Assembly (NCBI GenBank): GCA_030426765.1
Contig: JAUHXV010000004.1
Coordinates: forward strand, 36,001-100,000
DNA length: 64,000 nucleotides
Origin: Bacteroidia bacterium
GTDB lineage: Bacteria; Bacteroidota; Bacteroidia; Chitinophagales; Saprospiraceae
Direction: 5' to 3'
In this document: piece by piece, positions 33,878 to 42,698 of the stretch
Layout of the letters: every line of letters starts with the position of its first letter
Numbering within the stretch: the stretch's first letter is position 1
Position numbers and translations under genes: made by a program
Notes under the pieces: generated by a model
Databases searched by the model: none
Told to the model about the DNA's origin: nothing
What the model saw: only the letters and a program-made list of their open reading frames with translations

Positions 33878-35041
33878 CTAGACTCCGGAAAGCGCTTCCT
33901 CCATATCTGCAATCAAATCCTCTATGGATTCAATCCCGACAGAAAGCCTGATCAGCGAGTCGGTCAATCCCGACTGCAGTCTTTGTTCGCGGGGGATGGC
34001 GGCGTGGGTCATAGAGGCGGGGTGTCCGATCAGAGATTCCACACCACCGAGAGACTCGGCAAGGGAAAAGAGTTTTGTTCCACTGAGGACTTTATTAGCA
34101 GATGCTATGCTGTCATCTTTGAGATCAAAAGAGATCATGCCCCCATAATTTTTCATCTGTGAGGTGGCCAGTGTATGTTGCGGATGGGTTTTTAAGCCCG
34201 GGTACATCACCTTACCGACTTTCGGATGTTTTGATAAGTAATCAGCGAGTTGCATCGCGTTTTCGCATGAGCGATCCATACGGATGTGCAGGGTTTTGAT
34301 ACCGCGTAGTACGAGGAAACAATCCTGCGGGCCGGGAACGCCTCCGCTGGCATTCTGGATGAATTTTAATTTTTCTGCGATCGCATCATCGCTGGTGACG
34401 ATTCCGCCCATGACGACATCGCTGTGCCCGGCGATATATTTCGTGATCGAGTGGTGAACGAGTGTTGCACCGAGTGACAATGGGTTTTGCAAGTAGGGGG
34501 AAGCAAATGTGTTGTCTACGCAAACGGGGATATTGTATTCGCGTGCGATGTCGCAGACGGCTTTGATATCGGTGATTTGCAGCGTGGGATTCGTAGGTGT
34601 TTCCAGCCAGATAAGTTTCGTTTCCGGGCGGATGGATTTTTTGACGAGTTCCAGGTCTGTCATATCGATATAGCGGCTTTTGATGCCGAGGGGTTCGTAG
34701 ACTTTGACGAGGAGGCGATAAGAACCACCGTAGAGGTCGTGGCCGCACAGAAATTCATCGCCGGCTTTAAACATTTTAATCACCGCGTCCATGGCCGCCA
34801 GGCCACTAGCAAAGCATACACCATATTTACCTCCTTCGAGGGCGGCGAGGCTTTCCTGCAATGCATCGCGAGTGGGATTTTGCGTTCTGGCGTATTCGTA
34901 TCCTTTATGTTCGCCCGGAGAAGCCTGCACATAGGTTGAAGTCTGAAAAATCGGTGTCATGATCGCACCGGTCGTTGGATCAGGTGTTACACCTGCGTGA
35001 ACAGCTTTTGTTCCGAAGCCTTGTTTGTCGTTTGCACTCAT
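33878..35041 (-). CDS. PLP-dependent transsulfuration enzyme (cystathionine gamma-synthase/lyase-like)
   Basis: This 387-residue Cys/Met metabolism PLP enzyme makes or cleaves cystathionine or related thioethers. Family signatures include GTKAVHAG, TSTYVQ, YEYARTQNPTRDALQ, ETPTNPTLQITDI, and the PLP-lysine in SITKYIAGHSDVVMGG (~residue 202). SLGGVESLIGHPASMTH is present near the C-terminus. MetB, MetC and CGL are not separable by eye. The frame extends upstream to 35152, but that part is translated REP sequence, so the ATG at 35041, 20 nt after a TAACTTTG element, is used. Symbol left blank for that reason. Confidence 0.9.
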   Translation of the reverse strand: MSANDKQGFGTKAVHAGVTPDPTTGAIMTPIFQTSTYVQASPGEHKGYEYARTQNPTRDALQESLAALEGGKYGVCFASGLAAMDAVIKMFKAGDEFLCGHDLYGGSYRLLVKVYEPLGIKSRYIDMTDLELVKKSIRPETKLIWLETPTNPTLQITDIKAVCDIAREYNIPVCVDNTFASPYLQNPLSLGATLVHHSITKYIAGHSDVVMGGIVTSDDAIAEKLKFIQNASGGVPGPQDCFLVLRGIKTLHIRMDRSCENAMQLADYLSKHPKVGKVMYPGLKTHPQHTLATSQMKNYGGMISFDLKDDSIASANKVLSGTKLFSLAESLGGVESLIGHPASMTHAAIPREQRLQSGLTDSLIRLSVGIESIEDLIADMEEALSGV

Positions 35042-35061
35042 TGTATTGTCAATTAGGTCGG

Positions 35062-35069
35062 CAAAGTTA
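35062..35069 (-). promoter_or_regulatory. -7 element TAACTTTG for the transsulfuration gene
   Basis: This exact TANNTTTG match on the minus strand lies 20 nt upstream of the ATG at 35041. Confidence 0.5.
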
Positions 35070-35123
35070 ATCATTGAGGGGGAAACGTTCCGCTGGGGAG
35101 GGAGGAGATGAAGTGATTTGCTT

Positions 35124-35212
35124 GCTTCGTGCTTTAGCTCGGAGCGATCCACTAATAAATGAATTTAATTGCTGAAACATCAAAAAAGATTGCCCCGTGC
35201 TTTAGCTCGGGG
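35124..35212. repeat. Two REP-like palindromes
   Basis: A variant GCTTCGTGCTTTAGCTCGGA(GC) is at 35124-35145. The changed stem bases still largely pair (one G-T). A perfect CCCCGTGCTTTAGCTCGGGG is at 35193-35212, followed by ATTATGTAAGC as at 45890. The remaining gap to 35330 shows nothing else. Confidence 0.75.
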
Positions 35213-35330
35213 ATTATGTAAGCTAGTAAAATCATATGCAAACAAATATTTACCTCTGAAACAAATGAAGAGTGAAAAATGAAAATGCTTTTGTTCCTAC
35301 AACCCTTCCTGGTTAAATTTCCCTAAACAC

Positions 35331-35364
35331 AAAAAAAGGCGAACCCACTTTTGGATTCGCCTTT
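35331..35364 (-). terminator. Terminator of the papain-like gene
   Basis: AAAGGCGAA (35335-35343) pairs with TTCGCCTTT (35356-35364). On the minus strand it is followed by a T-run. It lies 20 bp after the stop of the gene ending at 35385. Confidence 0.85.
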
Positions 35365-35384
35365 GAATTGAAATAATGAGCATT

Positions 35385-36992
35385 TTATTTCTTTCTGAAT
35401 TTTGACAGGCTTTCCTTGAGAGAGCCATCTTTTTTGCGCTGGATCAGCATCTGCTGGATTTCGTCTTTTGTATACGCATTGCGCAGGTCTTTGTTTTTCT
35501 CCGCGGGGGACATATGTGCCTGTGTCATGCCGGAAGGTTTTGTGCTCACCACTCTCACCTCAGCCTCGTCACCGGTAAACTGCGGAATACCATTTTGGAA
35601 ATAGATCGGATATCCATATGGATCAGTGATGTAGTAGTAGTTGTTGTTCTTGTCTTTGTCGCCAAGTACATCAAAGACATCCGCGATCATCACCAGGTAA
35701 TAGTAGCCGGTAATATTCGGTACTTCATAGGCCCAGTCAAAATTGTCTTGTGATCCAGTAACTGCAAGTGAGATGCTCGATCCACCCGGCACGTCTACGT
35801 GATTCCACCAGTTGCCACTCAGGCCGGGACCACTTTGCAATTCTGCATTCTGTCCGGGGCTGCCATAGTCATTGGAATAGTAGTCATAGAGCAGGAAGCC
35901 ATAGTCATTGGCATCAAAGGCATTGTAAAACACATAGCCAATAGCCCAGTCAGAAGAGGCACGTGCAGCTTCCGTACCGATGTTGTAAACGTTGTAACTC
36001 AGTGATCGTTCGCGGGGTGAGACACCGATCTGGCTGTCCCACAGTCCCCATGGTATCAGGTCCACGTTTCCAGAGGATGTAGGATCCGTTGGATCGTTCG
36101 GGTCGATATCGCCTTTTTTGTTAGTCGCAACATAAGCTACATTCGCAAAGTCAGGAGAAACAAAGAAGTTATAATCGATCCAGATAAAGCCCTGGTCACC
36201 CCAGAATGGACTCCATGAATTGACTACCCTGAAAGCGCCATTTGGCCCTTTATTGTCGTCATATCCGACAATGGTCATCGCATGTCCGGCGTGCTGTCCG
36301 ACGCGGTCAAAAGAAGTGTGTCCGTTCAATACCTGATCGGAATCCCAGGTCATAAAGTTGTCACCGAGACGTGCACCAAAACCAACCGGACGGTCATTGG
36401 CGATTTGTTCTTTGATGGCATTGATACTCAGATCAACAGAACGGTAGTTTTCGATTTTAAAATTCCCGGCTTCGCTGGTCCAGGAACTCTGTGTGCCTTG
36501 TGAACAGTCCTGAATATCGGTATATGGTGCTGTATTCATTTTAGCAACCCCTCTGTTTTGCATCACATCGAGAGCAGAGTATAGGTAGGTACCGCCGCAA
36601 TCGGGGCCGCGTTCGTTGGAAGGAATGGAGAGAAACAGGTCTTTCGGACTGAATTGGTTGCTTGCCTGACTGAGTTGGGAACTGGTCAGGTTGAGGTCCT
36701 GTGCTTCAATCATGGTTTTCAGATTGTAGCCGAGTGCCCAGGCTACGCAGGTGCCGTATTGACCCTGGTCGCCGACCGGAGGGAGATACTGAGTGATATC
36801 ATGTTTGGCAGGAACTGATCCTGTACCAAAATAGATGCCGGTTGGAATATTGTCATTGGTTTCATTGTCAAATGCACCCAGGCCGTATTCCAGGTCTGTT
36901 GGCTGGTCCGGCGTCACCGGATCATCCTTGTCGCAGGAGGACAAAAGTGCCAGAAGCAGAAAGGCAAGGAGGAGTGTTGCGTTCGTTTTCAT
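35385..36992 (-). CDS. Papain-like (C1) cysteine protease lipoprotein
   Basis: This 535-residue protein has a lipoprotein signal (LLSSC, Cys20) followed by an acidic linker. The C1 peptidase domain spans ~60-295: catalytic Cys82 in GQYGTCVAWA, His237 in GHAMTIVGYDD, Asn258 in VVNSWSPFWGDQGF, and the oxyanion Gln in GDQGQ. Residues ~310-480 form a beta-rich, Tyr/Asn/Gly-rich region possibly used in binding, and the end is highly charged. It is preceded by the shared 27-bp element at 37034-37060 and has its own terminator, so it is a single-gene unit in the sigma/CHAT locus. The substrate is unknown. Confidence 0.9.
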   Translation of the reverse strand: MKTNATLLLAFLLLALLSSCDKDDPVTPDQPTDLEYGLGAFDNETNDNIPTGIYFGTGSVPAKHDITQYLPPVGDQGQYGTCVAWALGYNLKTMIEAQDLNLTSSQLSQASNQFSPKDLFLSIPSNERGPDCGGTYLYSALDVMQNRGVAKMNTAPYTDIQDCSQGTQSSWTSEAGNFKIENYRSVDLSINAIKEQIANDRPVGFGARLGDNFMTWDSDQVLNGHTSFDRVGQHAGHAMTIVGYDDNKGPNGAFRVVNSWSPFWGDQGFIWIDYNFFVSPDFANVAYVATNKKGDIDPNDPTDPTSSGNVDLIPWGLWDSQIGVSPRERSLSYNVYNIGTEAARASSDWAIGYVFYNAFDANDYGFLLYDYYSNDYGSPGQNAELQSGPGLSGNWWNHVDVPGGSSISLAVTGSQDNFDWAYEVPNITGYYYLVMIADVFDVLGDKDKNNNYYYITDPYGYPIYFQNGIPQFTGDEAEVRVVSTKPSGMTQAHMSPAEKNKDLRNAYTKDEIQQMLIQRKKDGSLKESLSKFRKK

Positions 36993-37033
36993 AATTGGTT
37001 TGTATTGGTTTTAAAATTGGATTACGTTCATTT

Positions 37034-37060
37034 ATCGCAGCAGGAGGCAAAAGGTCATCA
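37034..37060 (-). promoter_or_regulatory. Shared 27-bp element, copy B
   Basis: TGATGACCTTTTG-N8-TGCGAT on the minus strand, 41 nt upstream of the ATG at 36992. It is identical in layout to copies at 37985-38011 and 43918-43944. The two-block form with fixed spacing resembles an ECF-type -35/-10 promoter. Confidence 0.75.
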
Positions 37061-37065
37061 TCGGA

Positions 37066-37097
37066 CAAAAAAAATGTCCGAAATACTTTTCGGACAT
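37066..37097 (-). terminator. Terminator of the pentapeptide-like lipoprotein gene
   Basis: ATGTCCGAAA-tact-TTTCGGACAT is a perfect 10-bp stem (37074-37097) followed on the minus strand by eight T. It separates this gene from the next promoter (37034-37060). Confidence 0.92.
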
Positions 37098-37124
37098 CAC
37101 TTGATTTGGGGTTCCTGCCGGTAT

Positions 37125-37967
37125 TTACAGGGTCTCTGTGAGGATAAAACTCCCCTCCAGATTGGGCGTTATTTTGTTGTCAGTACTGCTTATATGTCGT
37201 TTTCCCATAAAAAATGACCCGGAGAAGTCCACCAGTTCGAATCCCGTGAGACTGCGAACGAAGCACCGGCTGTAGAATCTGCTATTCCCCCCCAGGACTT
37301 TCTTGCCCCCTTTGGCATAGTCCATCATAAAGTCTTCGTGAAAGTGCGCATTGGAGAGATCTGCTGATCCCTGAAGCTCAAGATTGCTCAACTGGGTTTT
37401 TCCCTGCACTGAGATGCCCTGAAGCAGGAGGTGGTTGCCGATATTGTTGCCAAACAGGGACAGGTCTTCATGAAATTTGCTGTATTGGAGCAACAGGTCC
37501 TGGCCGAAAGCACATTCATCAATACGACACATCAGGAAAAAAGAGTTGCGTTGGAGGTCAAGGGATTTCGCAAATGTAGTTTTGCCTGCCTGGAAAATAG
37601 CATGGAAGATGGCATCATTGATCAAGACCTCTTCTTCAAAATGACAATTTTCAAAAATGACGGCTTTGGTAAAATGCAACTTTCTGTTTTCCTGCCGGGC
37701 CCAGCTTATTTTTCCGTCAAACCGGCAGTTGGTAAAGCGGAGTTCACTTTCCACATATACAGACATATTACCTGCATCCTCAAAAAGTTGATTGAAGTCC
37801 AGATCCATGTGGAAGGTTTCCCCGTCTGCTGTATAGTTTTGCCCGCTCTTGATTGCCGAAAGCAGCGCTTCTTCCGGGGAAGTGGGGTTTTTAATCACTG
37901 CGCTGCAGGCGATGATCACGATCGTCAGGACGGCACACAATGAGAGCAGGACATGCCTTGTTTTCAT
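37125..37967 (-). CDS. Lipoprotein with pentapeptide-like repeats
   Basis: This 280-residue protein has a lipoprotein signal (IIACS) and then, from ~70 to ~265, repeats with a hydrophobic residue or Phe every five positions (LRFTNCRFDGKISW, VIFENCHFEEEVLI, ADLSNAHFHEDFM, FELVDFSGSFFMG). This is the pattern of a right-handed quadrilateral beta-helix. The exact A(D/N)LXX consensus is loose. No catalytic motif is seen; a structural or binding role is likely. The ATG at 37967 is chosen over one 24 nt upstream because it gives a normal signal peptide. It has a shared 27-bp element 17 nt upstream and a strong terminator. Confidence 0.75.
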   Translation of the reverse strand: MKTRHVLLSLCAVLTIVIIACSAVIKNPTSPEEALLSAIKSGQNYTADGETFHMDLDFNQLFEDAGNMSVYVESELRFTNCRFDGKISWARQENRKLHFTKAVIFENCHFEEEVLINDAIFHAIFQAGKTTFAKSLDLQRNSFFLMCRIDECAFGQDLLLQYSKFHEDLSLFGNNIGNHLLLQGISVQGKTQLSNLELQGSADLSNAHFHEDFMMDYAKGGKKVLGGNSRFYSRCFVRSLTGFELVDFSGSFFMGKRHISSTDNKITPNLEGSFILTETL

Positions 37968-37984
37968 AGCGATTTTTCTCTTTA

Positions 37985-38011
37985 ATCGCAATGAAGGTCA
38001 AAAGGTCATCA
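37985..38011 (-). promoter_or_regulatory. Shared 27-bp element, copy A
   Basis: TGATGACCTTTTG-N8-TGCGAT on the minus strand, 17 nt upstream of the ATG at 37967 and 27 bp after the stop of the CHAT gene. Same layout as copies at 37034 and 43918. Confidence 0.75.
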
Positions 38012-38038
38012 GGTAGGATGGAATTTTTTTTGTAAAAA

Positions 38039-41000
38039 TTAGGTTCTTCCTTTTTTTCTTAGGACCTGCCAGGTCATAGCGGCCAGAAACAATATACCCA
38101 GACCCATCAGGATAAGGGCAATGGGTGTCTTTTTCTTAAAGCGTACGTCCCCATCATTGCCCATCAGGACCATGCCGGACCAGAAGTATGGATGCTGATA
38201 CGTCTCGTCAGCAGTAGAAAGGAATGTTAGCTTGGCATTGCGGAGGGCTTCACTCTTCGTTTGCCCGGCAGCGAGATTCTCAAAAAATAAATCAGTGATT
38301 CGGGTATTGGTTTTTTCATCCACCTTCCAAAGCGACATGATCGTGCTGGGACAGCCTGCGAAATTCAAACTATAGGCCAGCGAGATCATGCCTTCTCCGT
38401 CCTGAAGCTGGCCGATACCACTTTCACAGGCATTTAAGACAGCCAGATCTGCATTGAGCGAGAGGCCGTACATCTCATACGCATGCAGGTAGCCATCTTC
38501 GTTTTGTTCGCCGATTTCTTTGGCCAGCACCAGCCGGGAGCGCAGAGGATCTTTAGGATTGGTGATGGCATGTGTGCCGAAGTACAGGACATTTCCTTTG
38601 TGGAGATTGGATTTGATGTTGGATTCGGTGGCGGCCATTCCGGTAAAGGCATTGTTGCGATAGGCCCTCTTGAGTTTGTTCGCCAGCTTAACAGACCAGG
38701 GTTGCCTGACCGTATGGAGAAAATCATCGTCTACAAACTCCAGGGAATCCAAAGCGGTTTTGTACCTGTTTTTAATATCGTCTTCAAACCCGGGAGCAAT
38801 GGCAATCGCCAGTCCGGTTTTGCTATTTTTTTCTTTTTCCCTGGCCATCAGCAGGACCCGAACAGAGAGACCATAACTGATATTATATTGGTGAATGAGA
38901 TAATCTTTTGGCTTTCCTGTGGGTGAAAGCGTCTCAAAATTCAGGTAAAACAAAGAACCATTGGGAATGATTGTGATGCGGTCACCATTAAGTCCTTTGT
39001 GCAGGGGATGCCATAGAAAATAATAAAGTGCAGAAGTAGTTTGGTTTGTTTTGCGAATGTCTTGTTCGCTGATCGCTTGTCGCCACTTCATAACACTGGA
39101 ATCAATCAGTGCTTTATTGCCCAGATAAAAAAGATCAGTGATATCCTGGTTAATGAGAATGGCATAGTAGGCGGTATCATCGCGCATATACTCGATGATA
39201 TTTTCATCTTTAGCGAGTCCGGTTTTTACGTTCTCCAGAGGCACTGCACCTGAGATAAACTTAGTGTGGTAGTACTCAGCATTCGTGGTTTTAATTTTTT
39301 CTGTATGCTGGTACAGGGCTTCCTTGGCTTCGAAGAGTGCTTTTTTAATTGGAATGGAGTCCGGGTATTCAAGATATTGCTGATTGAGGGACGTGATCTC
39401 TTCTTGCAAACGGCGTTCTTCAGCGATCAAACTATCCGGTACTCCGGTAAAATGTTCAATCCGATTGTCCAGCATATCCGTCAATAGTGCAGCTCGTCCG
39501 TTTTCAGAAAAGGAATATGCCGATTCGAGGAACTGTGGATCACGTGTCTCTGAATAAAGCTGGTAGTAGTGGCCGATTTGATCGTTGTATATCCTGACAC
39601 TATTGCGCATCAGTGCACTCTTGGTATAGGGATCGTTAAACTGCCTTCTGAACTTGTTGGTGTGCTCCAGATATATGGAAGCATATCGCTTATACGCTTC
39701 GAGTGTACGCGTATCGCCAGTGCGTTGATATTTGTCAAACAGATATCCGGCATAGCTGCCGATGATCCAGAAAGCATTGGCAGAGTATTCAAATTCGTCA
39801 TCTTTTTGAATGATGGCGAGTGACCTTGTAAACAATTGCTCGGCGCTGTTGTAATCATTCAAATAAACATCAATGAGGGCTTCCAGTGCGAGGTTTTGTG
39901 CGTAGTCGCTGTTGGTGCTGGCCCCAATTCGTTCATATACTTTGCAGGATTCTTTAATAAAAGATTTTGCTTTTTTATAATTGGAAGTCATGTAATGAAT
40001 ATTCGCCAGTGAGAAGTAGTGTATCCCAAGCGAGTAGTCATCTTCGGCCAGCGTCTTCAGCAGGATATCACTTGCCTTTTGAATATAGACCAGTGCTGAA
40101 TCGGGTTGATCTGCATTTAAATAGGCAGTGGCCATATTTTCATTGAGCAATCCTTCCTCTATGCTTTCCGGTCCGAAATTGGCAATCAGTATCTTCCTGG
40201 ACTTTTCGTTAAAATAGATGTTTTGATCGTAATCACCTGATTGCTGCAAGGCTATGCCGAGAACCTGATAGGGCCAGATGAGCCTAGCGTGCAGTGGATG
40301 GAGAATTCTTTCCCGTATCTCAATGCACGCCTCCATGTAGTCTTTGGCGCGCCCATAGTCTCCGAGATAATAATGGTTAACGCCCAGCGAATAGTAGTTG
40401 GACGCTATGCCATCCTCATGTTTAAGTGCACGGTTTATTTTTAAGGCTTGTTCGTTGTATTTGATAGCTTGCGGATAATTCTGCAGGTCACTTTCCAAAG
40501 CTGCCAGATTGCCGAGTGTGTAGGATAGGTCACTGGAGACGGGGCCCAATTTTGATTCAGCAATGTTTTTTGCTTTCAGATAGAGTTGCCTTGCTTTGTC
40601 AAAATGATTAGCGCGGTAATAACAAACTGCAATACTGTTCAGGATAGTACCGAAACGAACTTCTGTCGTGTCAGATTCATTCAGAAAAAGATCATATGCC
40701 AATTGAGCATACTGGAGGCTGGAATCGTACATGGACATGCGTTCATACGTCAATGCCGTATACAGGAGAGCATCCGCCTTGAGAAGTTTGGCGTCTTCCA
40801 GCAAGTCGGTTTTAGCGATGGTTTGCTTGTGGAGTGCAAGTGCTTCAGGGAATCTGGAAGCCTTTTTGAAGTATTCGGCCTTCATGGTTTCATACTTACC
40901 GATGGCTTTGCTATACGGCAGTCCGGCGATGCGTTGATCCCCCAGAGCGATTAAAGAGTCGGCTTTTAAAAAATCGTTGTTAAAAATGCAGATTTTAATT

Positions 41001-41230
41001 TTCCCCGCAAGCCCTTGAAGTTGGTTATCAATATTTTTATCCTGGTAAACCAGATTATAGTAGTACTCTGAAGAATCGAGCTGATCATGGTTGTAGTAGT
41101 AACCTGCTTTTGCAATGAGACTGTCAACTGACACCTGTGCAGTTGCTTTCTGAGGAAGCACAACACACATGGCAATGACGCATGCAAGGAGTCGGTGTAG
41201 TTGGAGGTTTTTCAAGAGCAATGAATTCAA
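38039..41230 (-). CDS. Exported TPR-CHAT (caspase-like) protein with C-terminal membrane anchor
   Basis: This 1063-residue protein has an N-terminal signal peptide (LLACVIAMCVVLPQKATAQ), about ten TPR-like helix pairs (~45-560), a linker (~560-740), and a CHAT caspase-fold domain (~760-1025). The catalytic His is in YFGTHAIT (~886) and the Cys in LNACESGIGQ (~935). MSLWKVDEKTNTRI and HPYFWSGMVLMG are also typical of CHAT. A membrane segment (IALILMGLGILFLAAMTW) then ends the protein. Topology suggests a periplasmic protease anchored in the inner membrane. It starts from a TTG (41230 or 41221), 18 bp after the membrane TPR gene; no ATG gives a proper signal peptide. Third gene of the sigma operon. 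Confidence 0.9.
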   Translation of the reverse strand: MNSLLLKNLQLHRLLACVIAMCVVLPQKATAQVSVDSLIAKAGYYYNHDQLDSSEYYYNLVYQDKNIDNQLQGLAGKIKICIFNNDFLKADSLIALGDQRIAGLPYSKAIGKYETMKAEYFKKASRFPEALALHKQTIAKTDLLEDAKLLKADALLYTALTYERMSMYDSSLQYAQLAYDLFLNESDTTEVRFGTILNSIAVCYYRANHFDKARQLYLKAKNIAESKLGPVSSDLSYTLGNLAALESDLQNYPQAIKYNEQALKINRALKHEDGIASNYYSLGVNHYYLGDYGRAKDYMEACIEIRERILHPLHARLIWPYQVLGIALQQSGDYDQNIYFNEKSRKILIANFGPESIEEGLLNENMATAYLNADQPDSALVYIQKASDILLKTLAEDDYSLGIHYFSLANIHYMTSNYKKAKSFIKESCKVYERIGASTNSDYAQNLALEALIDVYLNDYNSAEQLFTRSLAIIQKDDEFEYSANAFWIIGSYAGYLFDKYQRTGDTRTLEAYKRYASIYLEHTNKFRRQFNDPYTKSALMRNSVRIYNDQIGHYYQLYSETRDPQFLESAYSFSENGRAALLTDMLDNRIEHFTGVPDSLIAEERRLQEEITSLNQQYLEYPDSIPIKKALFEAKEALYQHTEKIKTTNAEYYHTKFISGAVPLENVKTGLAKDENIIEYMRDDTAYYAILINQDITDLFYLGNKALIDSSVMKWRQAISEQDIRKTNQTTSALYYFLWHPLHKGLNGDRITIIPNGSLFYLNFETLSPTGKPKDYLIHQYNISYGLSVRVLLMAREKEKNSKTGLAIAIAPGFEDDIKNRYKTALDSLEFVDDDFLHTVRQPWSVKLANKLKRAYRNNAFTGMAATESNIKSNLHKGNVLYFGTHAITNPKDPLRSRLVLAKEIGEQNEDGYLHAYEMYGLSLNADLAVLNACESGIGQLQDGEGMISLAYSLNFAGCPSTIMSLWKVDEKTNTRITDLFFENLAAGQTKSEALRNAKLTFLSTADETYQHPYFWSGMVLMGNDGDVRFKKKTPIALILMGLGILFLAAMTWQVLRKKGRT

Positions 41231-41248
41231 ATCTTCACGTATGGAAGG

Positions 41249-42013
41249 TTATTCCCGATTTAGTTTACCCAGCAATTCTTTCGCCTTGCCGTGGAACGAA
41301 TGATCAGTCTGGTTCACAATGGAGTTTAAATGACTTTTAGCGCCGGGTACATCGTCAGATTTTAAAGCGCACATGACTAAGAGCCATTCTGCTTTCTCTG
41401 TAAACTTCGATGATGGGGTATCTAATACGTTCTGTAGTTGGCGTTGTGCCGACTCCGGTTGATCTTCATAGAGCAGACTAGCCCCCAGATAAAAAGAAAT
41501 CGTATCGGTGTCCGCACCTTCTGCTTGCATAGCGGACAGTTTTTCTATGGATACCTTATAGTTTTCTTCTCCGAAATAGGAAAGTGCATCGTAGAGTGCG
41601 TAGTTGTCGGATTGACTCATCACTACGGGTAGTCCCGGATCCACATATTCGTAGGCAGCAAATTGATTGTCGTAGTTATTTTCTCCAAAAAAGACCAGGT
41701 AGCCGGCCAGAACGATCAGTGCGCTTGCTGCAATACCGATGATCCATTTTGGAGGTTTCATGGAGATGACACGACCAGTTTGTTTCGCGGTGCTAACCTC
41801 ATCAGCACGAGACATGATCTGTTGGATTTGATCGCGCACACCTTGGGCTTCAACGGCGATGCCTGCACGTCTGACCCACGCTATCTTTTCTTCAAGGTCT
41901 TCCAGATTGTGCGTCTGAGCATACGCTGACAATTCATCGAAGGTGATCTCACCCTGTATGTACTCGTCTATTTTTTGTATGTCTTCAACGTTCATCGTCC
42001 GTTCGGTTTTCAT
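41249..42013 (-). CDS. Single-pass membrane protein with periplasmic TPR-like domain; candidate anti-sigma factor
   Basis: This 254-residue protein has a cytoplasmic N-terminal part (~1-88; helical, with IDEYIQGEITFDELSAYA), one membrane segment (~90-109, WIIGIAASALIVLAGYLVFF), and a periplasmic TPR-like region (~140-250). Its start overlaps the end of the sigma factor gene by 29 bp, the usual arrangement for a cognate anti-sigma. The N-terminal part does not show a clear ZAS/RskA motif, so the anti-sigma role is inferred from topology and context only. The TPR part could meet the TPR region of the CHAT protein. Confidence 0.75.
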   Translation of the reverse strand: MKTERTMNVEDIQKIDEYIQGEITFDELSAYAQTHNLEDLEEKIAWVRRAGIAVEAQGVRDQIQQIMSRADEVSTAKQTGRVISMKPPKWIIGIAASALIVLAGYLVFFGENNYDNQFAAYEYVDPGLPVVMSQSDNYALYDALSYFGEENYKVSIEKLSAMQAEGADTDTISFYLGASLLYEDQPESAQRQLQNVLDTPSSKFTEKAEWLLVMCALKSDDVPGAKSHLNSIVNQTDHSFHGKAKELLGKLNRE

Positions 42014-42536
42014 AGTATGATCGCAAACTTTGCATGCACCGGTATTTGTTGTTTTTAGCTGTTTTTTCGGTGATGTTCATGCTCAGGGCGATATCTTTTA
42101 ATGATGACTTTTCGTAATAAAACTGTTTCAGTAATTGTTGACATGCTTCATTGAGCTTCAACAGTTGTTTCTCTAATGTGCGGATCAAGGTGTATTGTTC
42201 TTCCTGGTCATCCACATCCATCAGGTCGCTGTGTTCGTCTTTGATTTCAATGGTCATTCCGGGCTTAACTTTTCTCAGCCGGCTGATCCAAATGTTTCTG
42301 CAAAGGGAGTAGAGGTATGTGGATAGTCTCGTGTTTTCTTTTAGCTCGAATTTCCCCTGGGTAATATTGGTCCACATGGCAACCAGGCCTTCCTGAAATA
42401 TATCCATGGCATCATCTTCGCTTCCACTGTTCTTTTGTACCATGGAGAGGATCATGCGCCTGTATTCATTGTACAAATAGGTAAAGGCTGCATTGTCTTT
42501 CCGGAGGATTCCTGCGTATATTTCCTGGTCAGTCAA
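41985..42536 (-). CDS. ECF-like RNA polymerase sigma-70 factor
   Basis: This 183-residue protein has sigma region 2 (~15-85: AFTYLYNEYRRMILSMVQ, DAMDIFQEGLVAMW, TRLSTYLYSLCRNIWISRLRK) and region 4 (~125-175: LNEACQQLLKQFYYEKSSLKDIALSMNITEKTAKNNKYRCMQSLRSYY), without regions 1 and 3, as in ECF factors. The start appears to be the TTG at 42536; the first ATG would delete part of region 2. It overlaps the next gene by 29 bp. No copy of the shared 27-bp element lies upstream, so the operon itself is not obviously autoregulated by it. Confidence 0.9.
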   Translation of the reverse strand: MTDQEIYAGILRKDNAAFTYLYNEYRRMILSMVQKNSGSEDDAMDIFQEGLVAMWTNITQGKFELKENTRLSTYLYSLCRNIWISRLRKVKPGMTIEIKDEHSDLMDVDDQEEQYTLIRTLEKQLLKLNEACQQLLKQFYYEKSSLKDIALSMNITEKTAKNNKYRCMQSLRSYYENRTDDER

Positions 42537-42646
42537 GGTTTGTATATAAGATTCAGATTTGAAAAGAAATCTGTCTAATATAGAAATTATGAAATGAAGT
42601 GACTGGTTTTTTTCCTGCTTTCAGGAAGGTGGTTTACGCTTTGTCA

Positions 42647-42681
42647 AATAAAATTTTGCCCTGTGTATCTGCAGGGCAAAA
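42647..42681 (-). terminator. Terminator of the 389-residue secreted protein gene
   Basis: TTTTGCCCTG (42654-42663) pairs with CAGGGCAAAA (42672-42681), with a T-rich stretch following on the minus strand. It isolates this gene from the sigma operon downstream. Confidence 0.88.
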
Positions 42682-42698
42682 CTTTTAATGGGGTGTTT

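Noticed and set aside
38039..41230. TPR-CHAT protein as part of a CRISPR type III-E (Craspase) or gasdermin defence system
   Set aside because: It has a signal peptide and C-terminal membrane helix, and there is no gRAMP, CRISPR array or gasdermin gene nearby.
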